The notes beneath the pieces are model-generated. The model saw nothing but the letters and a program-made list of their open reading frames with translations. It had not been told where the DNA came from and ran no database searches. The position numbers and the translations under genes are program-made. Source: Austwickia chelonae (GTDB lineage Bacteria; Actinomycetota; Actinomycetes; Actinomycetales; Dermatophilaceae). From it: a stretch of 64,000 nucleotides of DNA. This document shows, one piece after another, positions 1 to 12,062 of this stretch; positions within the stretch are counted from its first letter, which is position 1, and each line of letters opens with the position of its first letter. The stretch lies in the NCBI RefSeq assembly GCF_003391095.1, contig NZ_CP031447.1, positions 1-64,000 of the forward strand. The letters are read 5' to 3'.

Positions 1-1461
1 GTGACCGACCAGAGCGACGACTACACCGACATCTGGCGGGACGCCCTCGACTCCTTAGAACTCACCCCCCGCGACCGGGCCTTTCTTCATCAGGGGCGAC
101 TGCTCGGTCTGTTGAACGGTACCGCGATCGTCGCCGTTCCGGACGACTTCACCAAGGACGTCATCGAGACCAGAGTCCGCGCTGAGCTCGCTGCCGCCCT
201 CTCCACTCGGATCGGTGAGCCCACGACCGTAGCCGTGACCGTTGATCCACAGCTGAGACATGACGCGCTGCCGCTCGACGACCTGAGCACCGACCCACTT
301 CCGCTCGTACCGAGCTCTCAGCCTTCCGAAGCGGATCCAGCACCGGAGCTTTCTACAACAGAACAGCTTCAGGAGAACTCGCCCACCTCGGTCCGCCGTC
401 AGGAGAGCAACGGGCGGGTCGTCTCCGGAGAAGCCAGACTGAATCCGAAACACACCTTCGACAGTTTCGTGATCGGGGCGAGCAATCGTTTCGCCCATGC
501 TGCCGCCGTTGCCGTTGCCGAAGCCCCTGCAGAGGCCTACAACCCACTGTTCGTCTATGGCGATTCGGGATTGGGTAAAACCCACTTGCTCCATGCCATC
601 GGCCACTACGCCCGGCAGATCTATCCCAACGTCCGAGTGACATACGTCAACTCCGAAGAGTTCACGAACGATTTCATCAACTCAATCCGCGACGACAAGG
701 CGGCCAGCTTCCAGCGCAGGTACCGCGAGGTCGACGTGCTGTTGATCGACGACATACAGTTCCTGGGCGGCAAGCTCCAGACACAGGAAGAGTTCTTCCA
801 CACCTTCAACACCTTGCACAACAGCAATAAGCAGGTGGTCATCACCAGCGATGTCCCACCGAAGATGCTCCAGGGCTTCGAAGCCCGGATGAGATCTCGC
901 TTCGAGATGGGGTTGCTGACCGATGTCCAGCCTCCGGATCTCGAGACAAGGATCGCGATCCTGCGGAAGAAAGCGATCCAGGAGCGGTTGACCATCCCAG
1001 ACGAGGTTCTGGACTTCATCGCCTCGAGGATCTCCACGAATATCCGCGAGCTCGAAGGCGCGCTGATCAGAGTGACCGCTTTCGCGAGCCTCAACCGCCA
1101 ACCAGTGGATCTCACCTTGGCTGAGATCGTCCTGAAGGACTTGATGCCTGAAGGAAACTCAAGCCAAATTACAGCTGCAGCGATCATCGCTCAGACCGCG
1201 CAGTATTTCGGGCTGACCGTGGATGACGTCTGTGGCAGCTCGCGGTCCCGCATCCTTGTCACAGCCAGGCAGATCGCCATGTATCTGTGCCGCGAGTTGA
1301 CCGATTTGTCCCTGCCCAAGATCGGGCAGCAATTCGGTGGCCGAGACCACACCACGGTCATGCATGCAGATCGGAAGATCCGGACGTTGATGGCGGAGAA
1401 AAGAAGCGTCTACAACCAGGTGACCGAGTTGACGACAAGGATCCGCACGACGTCGGTCTAA
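1..1461 (+). CDS. dnaA: Chromosomal replication initiator DnaA
   Basis: DnaA binds 9-mer boxes at oriC and melts the origin in an ATP-dependent way. The 486-residue product has an N-terminal DnaB-interaction region, a variable acidic/Pro linker (about 90-145), an AAA+ domain with Walker A GDSGLGKT near residue 187 and Walker B LLIDDIQF near 247, and domain IV with the DNA-binding signature GGRDHTTVMHADRKI near 445. It starts with GTG at base 1, so the window is numbered from dnaA and its promoter lies outside. Length is usual for actinobacteria. The downstream intergenic region is packed with DnaA boxes. Confidence 0.99.
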   Translation: MTDQSDDYTDIWRDALDSLELTPRDRAFLHQGRLLGLLNGTAIVAVPDDFTKDVIETRVRAELAAALSTRIGEPTTVAVTVDPQLRHDALPLDDLSTDPLPLVPSSQPSEADPAPELSTTEQLQENSPTSVRRQESNGRVVSGEARLNPKHTFDSFVIGASNRFAHAAAVAVAEAPAEAYNPLFVYGDSGLGKTHLLHAIGHYARQIYPNVRVTYVNSEEFTNDFINSIRDDKAASFQRRYREVDVLLIDDIQFLGGKLQTQEEFFHTFNTLHNSNKQVVITSDVPPKMLQGFEARMRSRFEMGLLTDVQPPDLETRIAILRKKAIQERLTIPDEVLDFIASRISTNIRELEGALIRVTAFASLNRQPVDLTLAEIVLKDLMPEGNSSQITAAAIIAQTAQYFGLTVDDVCGSSRSRILVTARQIAMYLCRELTDLSLPKIGQQFGGRDHTTVMHADRKIRTLMAEKRSVYNQVTELTTRIRTTSV

Positions 1462-1532
1462 GACCGGTCTGGCTCGAACCACCCTGTCAGCGATCGGCCT
1501 GGCGGCTGCGACTGCTCCTCTGCCCAGCCTCC

Positions 1533-2223
1533 TGTGGACGACCCTGATCTGGAGCAGACGTCGGGCCACCAAGGAGCAGAAGGACTTCTGCAGCACGTCA
1601 GCGGCTCTGTGGGTGGTTGTCCACAGCTCTGTGGACAACCACCCACAGAGCCGGACGGGGGAGGCCACTCAGGGCATTTCCTGAGGTCACAGCAGAGTTA
1701 CGGTTTCGCAACTTGCCCGTCCTCAGGAGCACCTGTCCACACAGTCATCCACAGGTGTGGATAAACCAGTTCTGAGAACTACAAAAAACTTGTCATTCGA
1801 TGGCTTCCACGTGCCCATACGTCATACACAGCTGTGGATAACTCTGTGGATAACAAGGGGGTGCGCACAGCGGAAATCGCCCCTGCAGGCTGCCGTTCAC
1901 CAGCGGTGCAGCCCTGTCATGGACAGGACCGCAGCGGCAAGCCAGCAGCGGGGTCGTGCTCCACCCACAGGGCAGTGGAAAACATGTGGACAATCGACCA
2001 TTTCATTGTGGACAACCTGTGGACAGACAGAGGCCGCCTGTGGATTCTTGTCATTCGTCCACAACGACCGCCTGTTATGCACAGGTGTTATCCCCAGATA
2101 AATCACAAGTTCTCAGCGCAGCTGAGCTGCGCAAAAGGCAGTTATCCACAATATCCACAGGCCCTACTACGACTATGAGACTTAAGTGGCATGAACGAGC
2201 TTGCGTACGAGCGCTGTGGACAA
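1533..2223. promoter_or_regulatory. Chromosomal origin oriC with DnaA-box cluster
   Basis: The dnaA-dnaN interval (1462-2408) holds no gene. I count about 16 boxes matching TTATCCACA or its actinobacterial variants. Perfect TGTGGATAA copies start at 1756, 1833 and 1845, and TTATCCACA at 2142. Variants with C, G or other changes lie at 1533, 1617, 1630, 1733, 1745, 1985, 2007, 2018, 2039, 2055, 2151 and 2215. Both orientations occur. An A-rich stretch near 1774-1800 is a possible unwinding site, and CTTGTCATTCG occurs twice (1789 and 2047). Position beside dnaA and box density make this the origin. Confidence 0.95.
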
Positions 2224-2283
2224 CTTGCCCCTACGGACTCCACATCGACCGGATGGGATGGGCTCTGAGCACTCCACATCATT

Positions 2284-2308
2284 TGTGACTCACATCACAA
2301 GTGATGTG
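2284..2308. promoter_or_regulatory. CRP/GlxR-like operator overlapping a second palindrome
   Basis: Bases 2284-2299 match the CRP/GlxR consensus TGTGA-N6-TCACA exactly. Overlapping it, 2291-2308 is a palindrome CACATCAC-AA-GTGATGTG. The site sits about 100 bp before dnaN, at the edge of oriC. The consensus match is seen; binding by a cAMP-receptor-type regulator, and an effect on dnaN or origin firing, are inferred. Confidence 0.5.
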
Positions 2309-2408
2309 CGCGACGCTCCGTACCTCTGGTGGCCGATTGGTGTTGGTCCCCAGGGGCACTACAGTCGGAAGGCACTGAATTCGGAGTACAGAGGGGCGGA
2401 GAGTTCGC

Positions 2409-3542
2409 ATGAAGATCCGTGTGGAGCGCGATGTCCTCGCGGAGGCCGTCACCTGGGTCGCCCGAGGTTTGCCTAATCGTCCGCCAGTTCCAGTCCTGGC
2501 TGGGGTGCTTATCACTGCAGATGAAGCCGGGACCTTGACCCTCTCGGCCTTCGACTACGAGACCTCTGCGCGCATCATCGTGCCTGCGGACGTGAGTGAG
2601 TCAGGTACCGTCCTGGTGCTTGGGCGTCTTCTCGCTGACATCTCCCGCAACTTACCGATGCGGCCGATCGAAATCACCACAGAGGGCAATAAGGTTCAGC
2701 TGACCTGTGGCTCCAGCAGATTCAGCCTGCTGCAGATGCCGAGTGACGAGTATCCGTCGTTGCCTATCTCCCCCGACCCCAGCGGCTCCATTGCAGGAGA
2801 TCTGTTCACACAGGCCGTCGCCCAGGTCTCGATTGCAGCAGATAAGAGTGACACCTTGCCGATTCTCACCGGGGTCCGGGTAGAGATTGAAGGCTCGAAG
2901 ATGACTCTGCTCGCCACTGACCGATACCGGCTTGCCATGCGTGAAATGGATTGGAACCCTCGGGACCCCGAAGCCTCTGGTGTCCTTCTGGTGCCTGCTC
3001 GTACTCTGTCTGAGACCGCGAAGTCCTTGGGGGCCGCGGCTTCAGTGGAGGTCGCATTCGGTGAGGCGGCAGGCGGAGACGGCTTGATCGGCTTCGAAGC
3101 CGGCCAGCGACGAACCACGAGCCGCCTACTGGACGGTGAGTACCCGAAGGTGTCGTCCATTTTCCCGTCCAGCGTCGAAACCGAAGCGGTCATCGAGACC
3201 TCCGCTCTTGTCGAAGCAGTGAAGCGTGTGTCGCTGGTCGCAGAACGCAATACGCCGGTGCGCTTGCGTTTTTCGGAAGGACAGCTTTCGATCGATGCAG
3301 GTACCGGAGATGATGCCCAGGCGTCGGAGGCCATCGAGTGCTCTTTGTCCGGTGAGGATTTCGAGATCGCGTTCAACCCCCACTACCTCCTAGACGGTTT
3401 GCACGCGATCGGAACGGATCATGCGAGGCTGGCCTTTACCCAGAGCAACAAGCCTGCTGTCCTGACCGGCCAGAGCTCAGCCGACGGAGAGGCGGACAAC
3501 TCCTACAGGTATGTGCTGATGCCGGTACGTTTCGCAGGCTGA
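2409..3542 (+). CDS. dnaN: DNA polymerase III beta sliding clamp
   Basis: This is the ring clamp that tethers DNA polymerase III to DNA. The 377-residue product spans the three clamp domains, starts MKIRVERDVLAEAVTWVARGLP and ends YVLMPVRF in the manner of actinobacterial DnaN. Start ATG at 2409 follows GGGGCGGAGAG. It lies between oriC and recF in the standard order; no gnd gene is inserted between dnaN and recF as in some relatives. Confidence 0.98.
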   Translation: MKIRVERDVLAEAVTWVARGLPNRPPVPVLAGVLITADEAGTLTLSAFDYETSARIIVPADVSESGTVLVLGRLLADISRNLPMRPIEITTEGNKVQLTCGSSRFSLLQMPSDEYPSLPISPDPSGSIAGDLFTQAVAQVSIAADKSDTLPILTGVRVEIEGSKMTLLATDRYRLAMREMDWNPRDPEASGVLLVPARTLSETAKSLGAAASVEVAFGEAAGGDGLIGFEAGQRRTTSRLLDGEYPKVSSIFPSSVETEAVIETSALVEAVKRVSLVAERNTPVRLRFSEGQLSIDAGTGDDAQASEAIECSLSGEDFEIAFNPHYLLDGLHAIGTDHARLAFTQSNKPAVLTGQSSADGEADNSYRYVLMPVRFAG

Positions 3543-3652
3543 TCAACCCTCTGTCGAATGGCCCGGATCGGAACAGTTCGGAAAGGAAGATGCCGTGACA
3601 TCGCCTGTCTTCGAATCCTGCCGAGTCACGACCCGATCCCGCTGAGGCAGGG

Positions 3653-4900
3653 GTGTATCTCCGACATCTGTCTTTGACAGATTTCCGCAGCTACGAGGTT
3701 GTCGAACTGTCCTTCTCTCCTGGTGTGACCACGCTGGTTGGTTTCAACGGGCAAGGGAAGACCAACCTCGTCGAGGCGGTGGGATATCTGGCCACCCTGG
3801 GAAGCCACAGGGTCTCCCAGGACGGTCCGCTGGTCCGACATGGTGCGGATCGAGCTGTGGTGCGGGGAGCCATCGTCCGTGAGAATCGGGAGCAACTCGT
3901 CGAGATCGAGATCATCCCAGGCAAGGCGAATCGTGCCCGGCTAAATCGTTCGGCGCAGAGCCGGCCTCGGGATGTCTTGGGCACTCTGCGGACTGTCCTT
4001 TTCGCGCCGGAGGATCTGGAGCTGGTCAAAGGTGATCCAGCTGAACGTCGACGATTTCTGGACGCGTTGCTGATTGCGCGTCAGCCACGATGGGCTGCAA
4101 CCAGGTCGGACTACGATCGGATCCTGAGGCAACGCAATGCTTTACTGAAGTCCGCCGCACCTGACCTCCGTCGTCGGGCGGGACGAGGACGAGGTAGATC
4201 GTCCCAAATCTCCTCGAGCCATGATGAGCGGATCGCCTCGGCCTTGCACACTCTCGATGTCTGGGACGATCAGCTTGCAGGAGTGGGCGCGCAACTCTTG
4301 TACGGAAGGTTACGGATCCTGCAGGATCTGAAGCCTTTTCTCTCTGCTGCCTACGATGAGGTGAGCGCAACCTCCTCGTATGCGCATGCGGTGTATCGCT
4401 CTTCACTTCAGGAAGAGACCGCCAAGGAAATCCTGGACGGTGAAGTGCCGACCGTGGAGGAGCTGCGGGAAGCTTTCCACGCCACACTCGTTGAGCAACG
4501 TGCTGTCGAGATCGAGCGTGGGTTGTCGCTGTCGGGCCCCCACCGAGATGAAATGGTGCTCTCGCTGGGAGGACTACCTGCGAAGGGATACGCCAGCCAT
4601 GGGGAGTCGTGGAGCTTTGCGCTTGCACTGCGGCTGGCGGCTTTCCAGCTGTTGAGGCGAGATCTTCAGAACGACCCGGTATTGATCCTCGATGATGTTT
4701 TCGCCGAACTGGACTCGGGGCGAAGAGATCGGCTCGCGGCACTCATCGCCGATGCCGAACAGGTTCTGGTGACTGCTGCTGTTCCAGAAGATATCCCTGC
4801 CGCGTTGCGGGGCGTGGTCTGTCGAGTTTCTCAGGGGACGGTCACCTCGGACGACGGGGTTCTCGTGGAGAGCGAGACCGGGAGCCTTCGTCATGACTGA
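3653..4900 (+). CDS. recF: DNA replication and repair protein RecF
   Basis: RecF is an SMC-like ABC ATPase that loads RecA at gaps through RecOR. The 415-residue product has Walker [10 protein letters not shown] near residue 30, an ABC-type signature LSGPHRDE near 293 and Walker [12 protein letters not shown] near 342. Start is GTG at 3653, giving the canonical [15 protein letters not shown]-terminus. Its stop overlaps the start of the DUF721 gene by 8 bp, suggesting translational coupling. Confidence 0.97.
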   Translation: MYLRHLSLTDFRSYEVVELSFSPGVTTLVGFNGQGKTNLVEAVGYLATLGSHRVSQDGPLVRHGADRAVVRGAIVRENREQLVEIEIIPGKANRARLNRSAQSRPRDVLGTLRTVLFAPEDLELVKGDPAERRRFLDALLIARQPRWAATRSDYDRILRQRNALLKSAAPDLRRRAGRGRGRSSQISSSHDERIASALHTLDVWDDQLAGVGAQLLYGRLRILQDLKPFLSAAYDEVSATSSYAHAVYRSSLQEETAKEILDGEVPTVEELREAFHATLVEQRAVEIERGLSLSGPHRDEMVLSLGGLPAKGYASHGESWSFALALRLAAFQLLRRDLQNDPVLILDDVFAELDSGRRDRLAALIADAEQVLVTAAVPEDIPAALRGVVCRVSQGTVTSDDGVLVESETGSLRHD

Positions 4901-5528
4901 AGGCCCGCACATTCCCATATCATCCACAGGATCTGTGGATAACCAAGAGATTTCTGTGGATGAAGGTAGACCCGCCTCCCGGAAGGAGCTTGCCGGGGAA
5001 GCTGAAGGATCTTCGGCTGGTGATGTATTCGCTGCTGAGGAACTACCGATCGAGTCAGCTGTCGAAGCAGCAGCCGCATCGGCGCTGGCCAAAGCCAGGG
5101 AAAATGCTCGTTCGGCAGGATTACGGCCGTCCTCAGGGCGGATCCGTTCGCGTGCCAAGGCGCGCCCCTCGGAGTATTCCGGTGCTAGAGCAGACGGGCG
5201 GGATCCGATCCTGGTGGGTGACCACTTGGGACGTTTGCTCTCTGAACGTGGGTGGCAGGTCGAGGTCGCCGTCGGGTCGGTGATCTCGCGTTGGCCTGCA
5301 GTCGTAGGTCCTGAGGTAGCGCAACACGTCGCTCCGGAATCCTTCGAAGACGGCGTACTGACGGTGCGGGCTGATTCGACCAGCTGGGCCACCAACCTGA
5401 GATATATGGTTCCGCTCCTGCTCGAACGGCTTGCTGTGGATGTCGGCGAGGGGAAGGTCACCGACCTGAGGATCGTTGGCCCAGCCTCTCGGAACTGGCG
5501 TAAGGGGCCGCGGCACTCGCGTTGGTAG
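4893..5528 (+). CDS. DUF721 (DciA-like) family protein
   Basis: A 211-residue protein in the position always held by the DUF721 gene between recF and gyrB in actinobacteria. The C-terminal half (about 105-200, [38 protein letters not shown] onward) is the DUF721 domain; members related to DciA help load the replicative helicase. The N-terminal 100 residues are acidic, Ala-rich and low in complexity. The 5' end carries three DnaA boxes inside codons 10-24. The start overlaps recF. Confidence 0.9.
   Translation: MTEGPHIPISSTGSVDNQEISVDEGRPASRKELAGEAEGSSAGDVFAAEELPIESAVEAAAASALAKARENARSAGLRPSSGRIRSRAKARPSEYSGARADGRDPILVGDHLGRLLSERGWQVEVAVGSVISRWPAVVGPEVAQHVAPESFEDGVLTVRADSTSWATNLRYMVPLLLERLAVDVGEGKVTDLRIVGPASRNWRKGPRHSRW
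4920..4963. promoter_or_regulatory. Three DnaA boxes inside the DUF721 gene
   Basis: TCATCCACA (4920-4928), a perfect TGTGGATAA (4934-4942) and TGTGGATGA (4955-4963) lie within 44 bp at the 5' end of the DUF721 reading frame. They encode a poorly conserved linker, so the DNA sequence rather than the peptide may be what is kept. A role as DnaA-binding site is inferred. Confidence 0.5.
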
Positions 5529-8114
<2,586 letters not shown>

Positions 8115-8225
8115 TGCCAGGCCCGACGGAAACGGACCACCGTCGGGCCCAGGCCACGGCCCTCCGACAGGGGCCCACCTCCTGGACAACGATCTACCAA
8201 CCATCTTGCGAACAGGACGACGAGC

Positions 8226-10862
8226 GTGAGTGACGAGCAGACTCCCGGCGGCACACAGCCCATCGAGGACGCAGCGGACGGTGTGAACGGGACCGTCGAG
8301 CATGACCGCGTCGAACCGGTCGACCTGAACGCGGAGATGCAGCGTAGCTACATCGAATACGCGATGAGCGTCATCGTCAGTCGGGCGCTTCCCGATGTGC
8401 GGGACGGGTTGAAGCCGGTGCACCGGCGGATCACCTACGCCATGTACGACGGCGGATACCGACCCGACCGTGGCTACAACAAGTGCAGCCGCGTCGTCGG
8501 CGACGTGATGGGGCAGTACCACCCGCACGGTGACACTGCTATCTACGACGCACTGGTCCGCCTGGTGCAGCCGTGGAACATGCGTTATCCGTTGGTCGAC
8601 GGTCAAGGAAACTTCGGTAACTCCGGTGACGACGGCGCAGCAGCCGCTCGATACACCGAGTGCCGGCTGCAGTTCCTGGCCATGGAGATGGTGCGGGACA
8701 TCCACGAGGACACCGTGGACTTCCGGCCCAACTACGACGGGAAGAACCTCGAGCCGGACGTCCTGCCGGCACGTTTCCCGAACCTGTTGGTGAATGGGAG
8801 CGCAGGTATCGCCGTCGGGATGGCCACTCAGATCCCGCCGCACAACCTTCGTGAGGTTGCCGAGGCAGCGCAGTGGGTGCTCGCGCACCCGGATGCGACC
8901 AAGGAAGAACGGCTCGAAGCCTGCATGGGCATCATCAAGGGGCCCGACTTCCCTACCCGTGGGCTCATCATGGGACGCAAGGGGATCGAGGACGCCTACC
9001 GGACTGGGCGTGGTTCGATCGTCATGCGGGCCTCTGTCCAGGTCGAGGAGATCCAGGGACGGACCTGCTTGGTGGTCACCGAGCTTCCCTACCAGGTCAA
9101 CCCGGACGCCCTCAACCGCAAGATCGCCGAACTGGTGAAGGACGGGCGACTGGCCGGGATCGCGGACCTGCGCGACGAGACATCCGGCCGAACCGGGCAA
9201 CGGCTGGTGATCGTGCTCAAGCGTGACGCGGTGGCCAAGGTCGTGCTGAACAACCTCTACAAGCACACCCAGTTGCAGACGACCTTCGGAGCCAACATGT
9301 TGGCGCTGGTGGACGGTGTTCCGCGGACTCTTCCGGTCTCCGCCTTCGTCCGGTACTGGGTTGAACACCAGATCGAGGTCATCGTTCGTCGGACGCGTTA
9401 CCGTCTGAAGAAGGCTGAGGAACGGATCCACATCCTGCGGGGTCTGTTGAAGGCCCTGGATGCGCTGGACGAGGTCATCGCCTTGATCCGTCGCTCCCCG
9501 AGCGCCGATGAGGCCAAGTCGGGTCTGATGGGTCTGTTGGAGATCGATGAGATCCAGGCTCTGGCGATCCTGGACATGCAGCTGCGTCGATTGGCTGCTC
9601 TGGAGCGACAGAAGATCATCGACGACCACGACGAGCTGGCCCGGCAGATCGAGGATTTCAAGGACATCCTGGAGACCCCGGCGCGGCAGCGGTCCATCGT
9701 CTCCGAGGAACTCGCCGAGATCGTCGACAAGTACGGTGACGACCGTCGCACCCAGATCATGCCCTTCGACGGCGACATGTCGATGGAAGACCTGATTCCT
9801 CAGGAGGATGTGGTCGTCACCATCACCCGAGGCGGATACGCCAAGCGAACCCAGGTGAACGCCTACCGCAGCCAGAAACGCGGAGGCAAAGGCGTCCGCG
9901 GGGCACAGCTGCGTGGAGATGACATCGTCGAACACTTCTTCGTCACCACGACCCACCACTGGTTGCTCTTCTTCACCAACCTGGGCCGGGTCTACCGGGC
10001 GAAGGCCTACGAACTCCCGGAGGGGAGTCGCGAGGCCAAGGGACAGCATGTCGCCAATCTGATGGCCTTCCAGCCGGAAGAACGGATCGCGCAGGTCATG
10101 GCGTTGCCCGATTACCAGGTCGCGCCCTATCTCGTGCTGGCCACCAGGAACGGCCTGGTCAAGAAGACACGGCTGGCCGAGTACGACTCGCCCCGCTCCG
10201 GTGGTCTGATCGCGGTGAACCTACGCGATGGTGATGAGCTGGTCGGAGCCCGGGTCTGTTCCGCTGAGGACGACCTGTTGCTGGTGAGCCGTCAGGGGCA
10301 GAGCCTGCGTTTCCATGCTACCGACGACGTTCTGCGTCCGATGGGACGAGCCACCAGCGGTGTGACAGGGATGAAGTTCCGTGGCATGGACGAGCTGCTG
10401 TCCCTTTGTCTAGTTCCTGATGGCGAGGATCCCGATGTCTTCGTGGTCTTCGAAAACGGTCTGGCGAAACGAACTCCGGCGTCCGGCTATCCGGTCAAGG
10501 GTCGGGCCGGCCTGGGCGTGCGGGTGGCCGCGATCTCGGAACGTGGTGGGAATCTGGTCGGTGCCCTGACCGTCGGCGAGAACGACGAAGTCATGGTGGT
10601 CATGGAGAAGGGCAAGATCGTCCGCAGCCGGGTCGACGGAGTCCGTCGGACCGGGCGTAACACCATGGGAGTCCAATTCGCTAAACCGGATAACGGTGAC
10701 GCCATTGTTGCAGTTGCCCGAAATGCCGAGGCAGAGGGTGACGACTCGGAAACGAATGAGGATTCCGCTGGTGAGGGCCTCGAAAATAGTGCCCCGATGA
10801 GGAACGATGAGAGAAATGACGAAACCGTCTCGGACACCGGAGTCACCTCTTCGGAGCAATGA
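8226..10862 (+). CDS. gyrA: DNA gyrase subunit A
   Basis: The DNA-cleaving subunit of gyrase. The catalytic tyrosine is in AARYTE. The quinolone-resistance region reads [10 protein letters not shown], with a residue that is common in sensitive actinobacteria, so no resistance change is evident. The C-terminal beta-pinwheel has the GyrA-box-like [10 protein letters not shown] near residue 540, followed by an acidic tail. Length of 878 residues is normal. GTG start at 8226 with GGACGACGAG upstream; it lies 111 bp after gyrB. Confidence 0.98.
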   Translation: MSDEQTPGGTQPIEDAADGVNGTVEHDRVEPVDLNAEMQRSYIEYAMSVIVSRALPDVRDGLKPVHRRITYAMYDGGYRPDRGYNKCSRVVGDVMGQYHPHGDTAIYDALVRLVQPWNMRYPLVDGQGNFGNSGDDGAAAARYTECRLQFLAMEMVRDIHEDTVDFRPNYDGKNLEPDVLPARFPNLLVNGSAGIAVGMATQIPPHNLREVAEAAQWVLAHPDATKEERLEACMGIIKGPDFPTRGLIMGRKGIEDAYRTGRGSIVMRASVQVEEIQGRTCLVVTELPYQVNPDALNRKIAELVKDGRLAGIADLRDETSGRTGQRLVIVLKRDAVAKVVLNNLYKHTQLQTTFGANMLALVDGVPRTLPVSAFVRYWVEHQIEVIVRRTRYRLKKAEERIHILRGLLKALDALDEVIALIRRSPSADEAKSGLMGLLEIDEIQALAILDMQLRRLAALERQKIIDDHDELARQIEDFKDILETPARQRSIVSEELAEIVDKYGDDRRTQIMPFDGDMSMEDLIPQEDVVVTITRGGYAKRTQVNAYRSQKRGGKGVRGAQLRGDDIVEHFFVTTTHHWLLFFTNLGRVYRAKAYELPEGSREAKGQHVANLMAFQPEERIAQVMALPDYQVAPYLVLATRNGLVKKTRLAEYDSPRSGGLIAVNLRDGDELVGARVCSAEDDLLLVSRQGQSLRFHATDDVLRPMGRATSGVTGMKFRGMDELLSLCLVPDGEDPDVFVVFENGLAKRTPASGYPVKGRAGLGVRVAAISERGGNLVGALTVGENDEVMVVMEKGKIVRSRVDGVRRTGRNTMGVQFAKPDNGDAIVAVARNAEAEGDDSETNEDSAGEGLENSAPMRNDERNDETVSDTGVTSSEQ

Positions 10863-10910
10863 GGGTGGCGGTAGCGTGGTTCTGAAAGATGACGACGCCG
10901 GAGGTGGCGA

Positions 10911-11723
10911 GTGACGACGAAAAGCGGCGCGCCTGGAGTGCCGAGCGCAGCTCGGGGAGAGCCGCGCCCGACGCCGGGCAAGAAAAATAGTCCGGCGAAG
11001 ACGGCCAGCATGCCTACCACGCCGGTGCCGATTTCCCCTGCTAAATCTGCTGGGGGTTCTGGAAAACCAGCTCCTGGCACTGGAAAACCTGCTGGAGGGC
11101 CTCCTCCGCAGGCGACTTCTGGGCAGACCAAGCCGATTCCCGGGCGAGGACGTCCCGCGGGGGTACCGCCTCGGCAGGCTCCCCCTGCCCAGGCCAAGCC
11201 CGGACCGGTGAAAGCGCCTCCGCTCAAGCCGGGCGCGGGTCCTGCACCGAAGGCTGCACCGGGGCCGGCTAAGACAGCTCCTGTGCAGGCTCCGTCCCCG
11301 GGGCCAGGTTCAGGTCCTGCCGCGACGCAGCAGTCCGGTGCACGCCAGTCCGATGCTCGCCGGGTGAAGCTGACCCTCTCTCGGGTCGACCCGTTCTCGG
11401 TTCTGAAGATCTCCTTCTTGCTCTCTGTGGCTTTGGGGATTGCTGGAGTCGTAGCGGTGTCGGTGTTGTGGGGTCTGTTGAGCGGGATGGGGGTCTTCTC
11501 CACGATCACCGACTCGGTCAACGAGCTTCAAGCAGGGGCCTCGAGCAACAGCAAGGTTGATGTCTCGGACTGGTTCTCCTTGGGCCGGGTGGCTGCGCTC
11601 TCTGTCGTCTTCGGTGTGTTCAACATCGTGATGATGACGGCGATCTCCACCTTGGCAGCGGTGATCTACAACGTGTGCGCGGCCATGGTGGGCGGCGTAC
11701 AAATGACGCTTTCGGATGACTGA
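10911..11723 (+). CDS. DUF3566 membrane protein downstream of gyrA
   Basis: A 270-residue protein in the conserved place right after gyrA. Residues 1-150 are a Pro/Gly/Ala/Lys-rich, probably disordered cytoplasmic region. The C-terminal 120 residues (VKLTLSRVDPFSVLKISFLLSVALG onward) form the DUF3566 domain with two membrane segments (about 160-190 and 225-260). GTG start at 10911 is preceded by GGAGGTGGC. The family's function is not known to me. Only 48 bp separate it from gyrA, so co-transcription is likely. Confidence 0.88.
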   Translation: MTTKSGAPGVPSAARGEPRPTPGKKNSPAKTASMPTTPVPISPAKSAGGSGKPAPGTGKPAGGPPPQATSGQTKPIPGRGRPAGVPPRQAPPAQAKPGPVKAPPLKPGAGPAPKAAPGPAKTAPVQAPSPGPGSGPAATQQSGARQSDARRVKLTLSRVDPFSVLKISFLLSVALGIAGVVAVSVLWGLLSGMGVFSTITDSVNELQAGASSNSKVDVSDWFSLGRVAALSVVFGVFNIVMMTAISTLAAVIYNVCAAMVGGVQMTLSDD

Positions 11724-11756
11724 ACAGGGTCGGGGATCCCGTGTCCTGGTCGCGTT

Positions 11757-11785
11757 TTGGACGAGCAGAGAACCTGCGGTAGCCT
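11757..11785 (+). promoter_or_regulatory. Candidate promoter of tRNA-Ile
   Basis: TTGGAC (11757-11762) and TAGCCT (11780-11785) are separated by 17 bp and lie 33 bp before the mature tRNA 5' end, fitting a housekeeping sigma promoter. The -10 matches the consensus only at the key T, A and final T. Confidence 0.45.
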
Positions 11786-11818
11786 AAGGTGCCGCCAGGT
11801 CGAAAGTCCAGGCGTGAT

Positions 11819-11892
11819 GGGCCTATAGCTCAGACGGTTAGAGCGCTTCCCTGATAAGGAAGAGGCCACAGGTTCAAGTCCTGTTAGGCCCA
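11819..11892 (+). tRNA. tRNA-Ile (GAT)
   Basis: A 74-nt cloverleaf. The acceptor stem GGGCCTA pairs with TAGGCCC, the D arm is normal, the anticodon loop CTGATAA carries GAT at 11853-11855, and the T arm has GGTTCAAGTCC. The discriminator is A. CCA is not encoded (CCC follows). No rRNA lies beside it, although Ile and Ala tRNAs often sit inside rRNA operons. Confidence 0.97.
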
Positions 11893-11896
11893 CCCA

Positions 11897-11936
11897 TGTG
11901 AGAGGCCCCGGATAAATCCGGGGCCTCTCACATTTT
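11897..11936 (+). terminator. Rho-independent terminator after tRNA-Ile
   Basis: A perfect 17-bp stem (11897-11913 with 11916-11932) closed by a 2-nt AA loop, rich in GGCCCC, is followed by TTTT. It starts 5 nt after the tRNA. Confidence 0.9.
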
Positions 11937-12062
11937 CTCCGGACCTTGTGATCACTGCTGGTCACTCTGCGTGTCGTGGGGTCTTCTTGGTGTCTGGTAG
12001 GCGCTCCATGGCCTGCAGACCCCGGCACATGTCAATTAGCCTGAAAGACGACAGCTGCGGGG

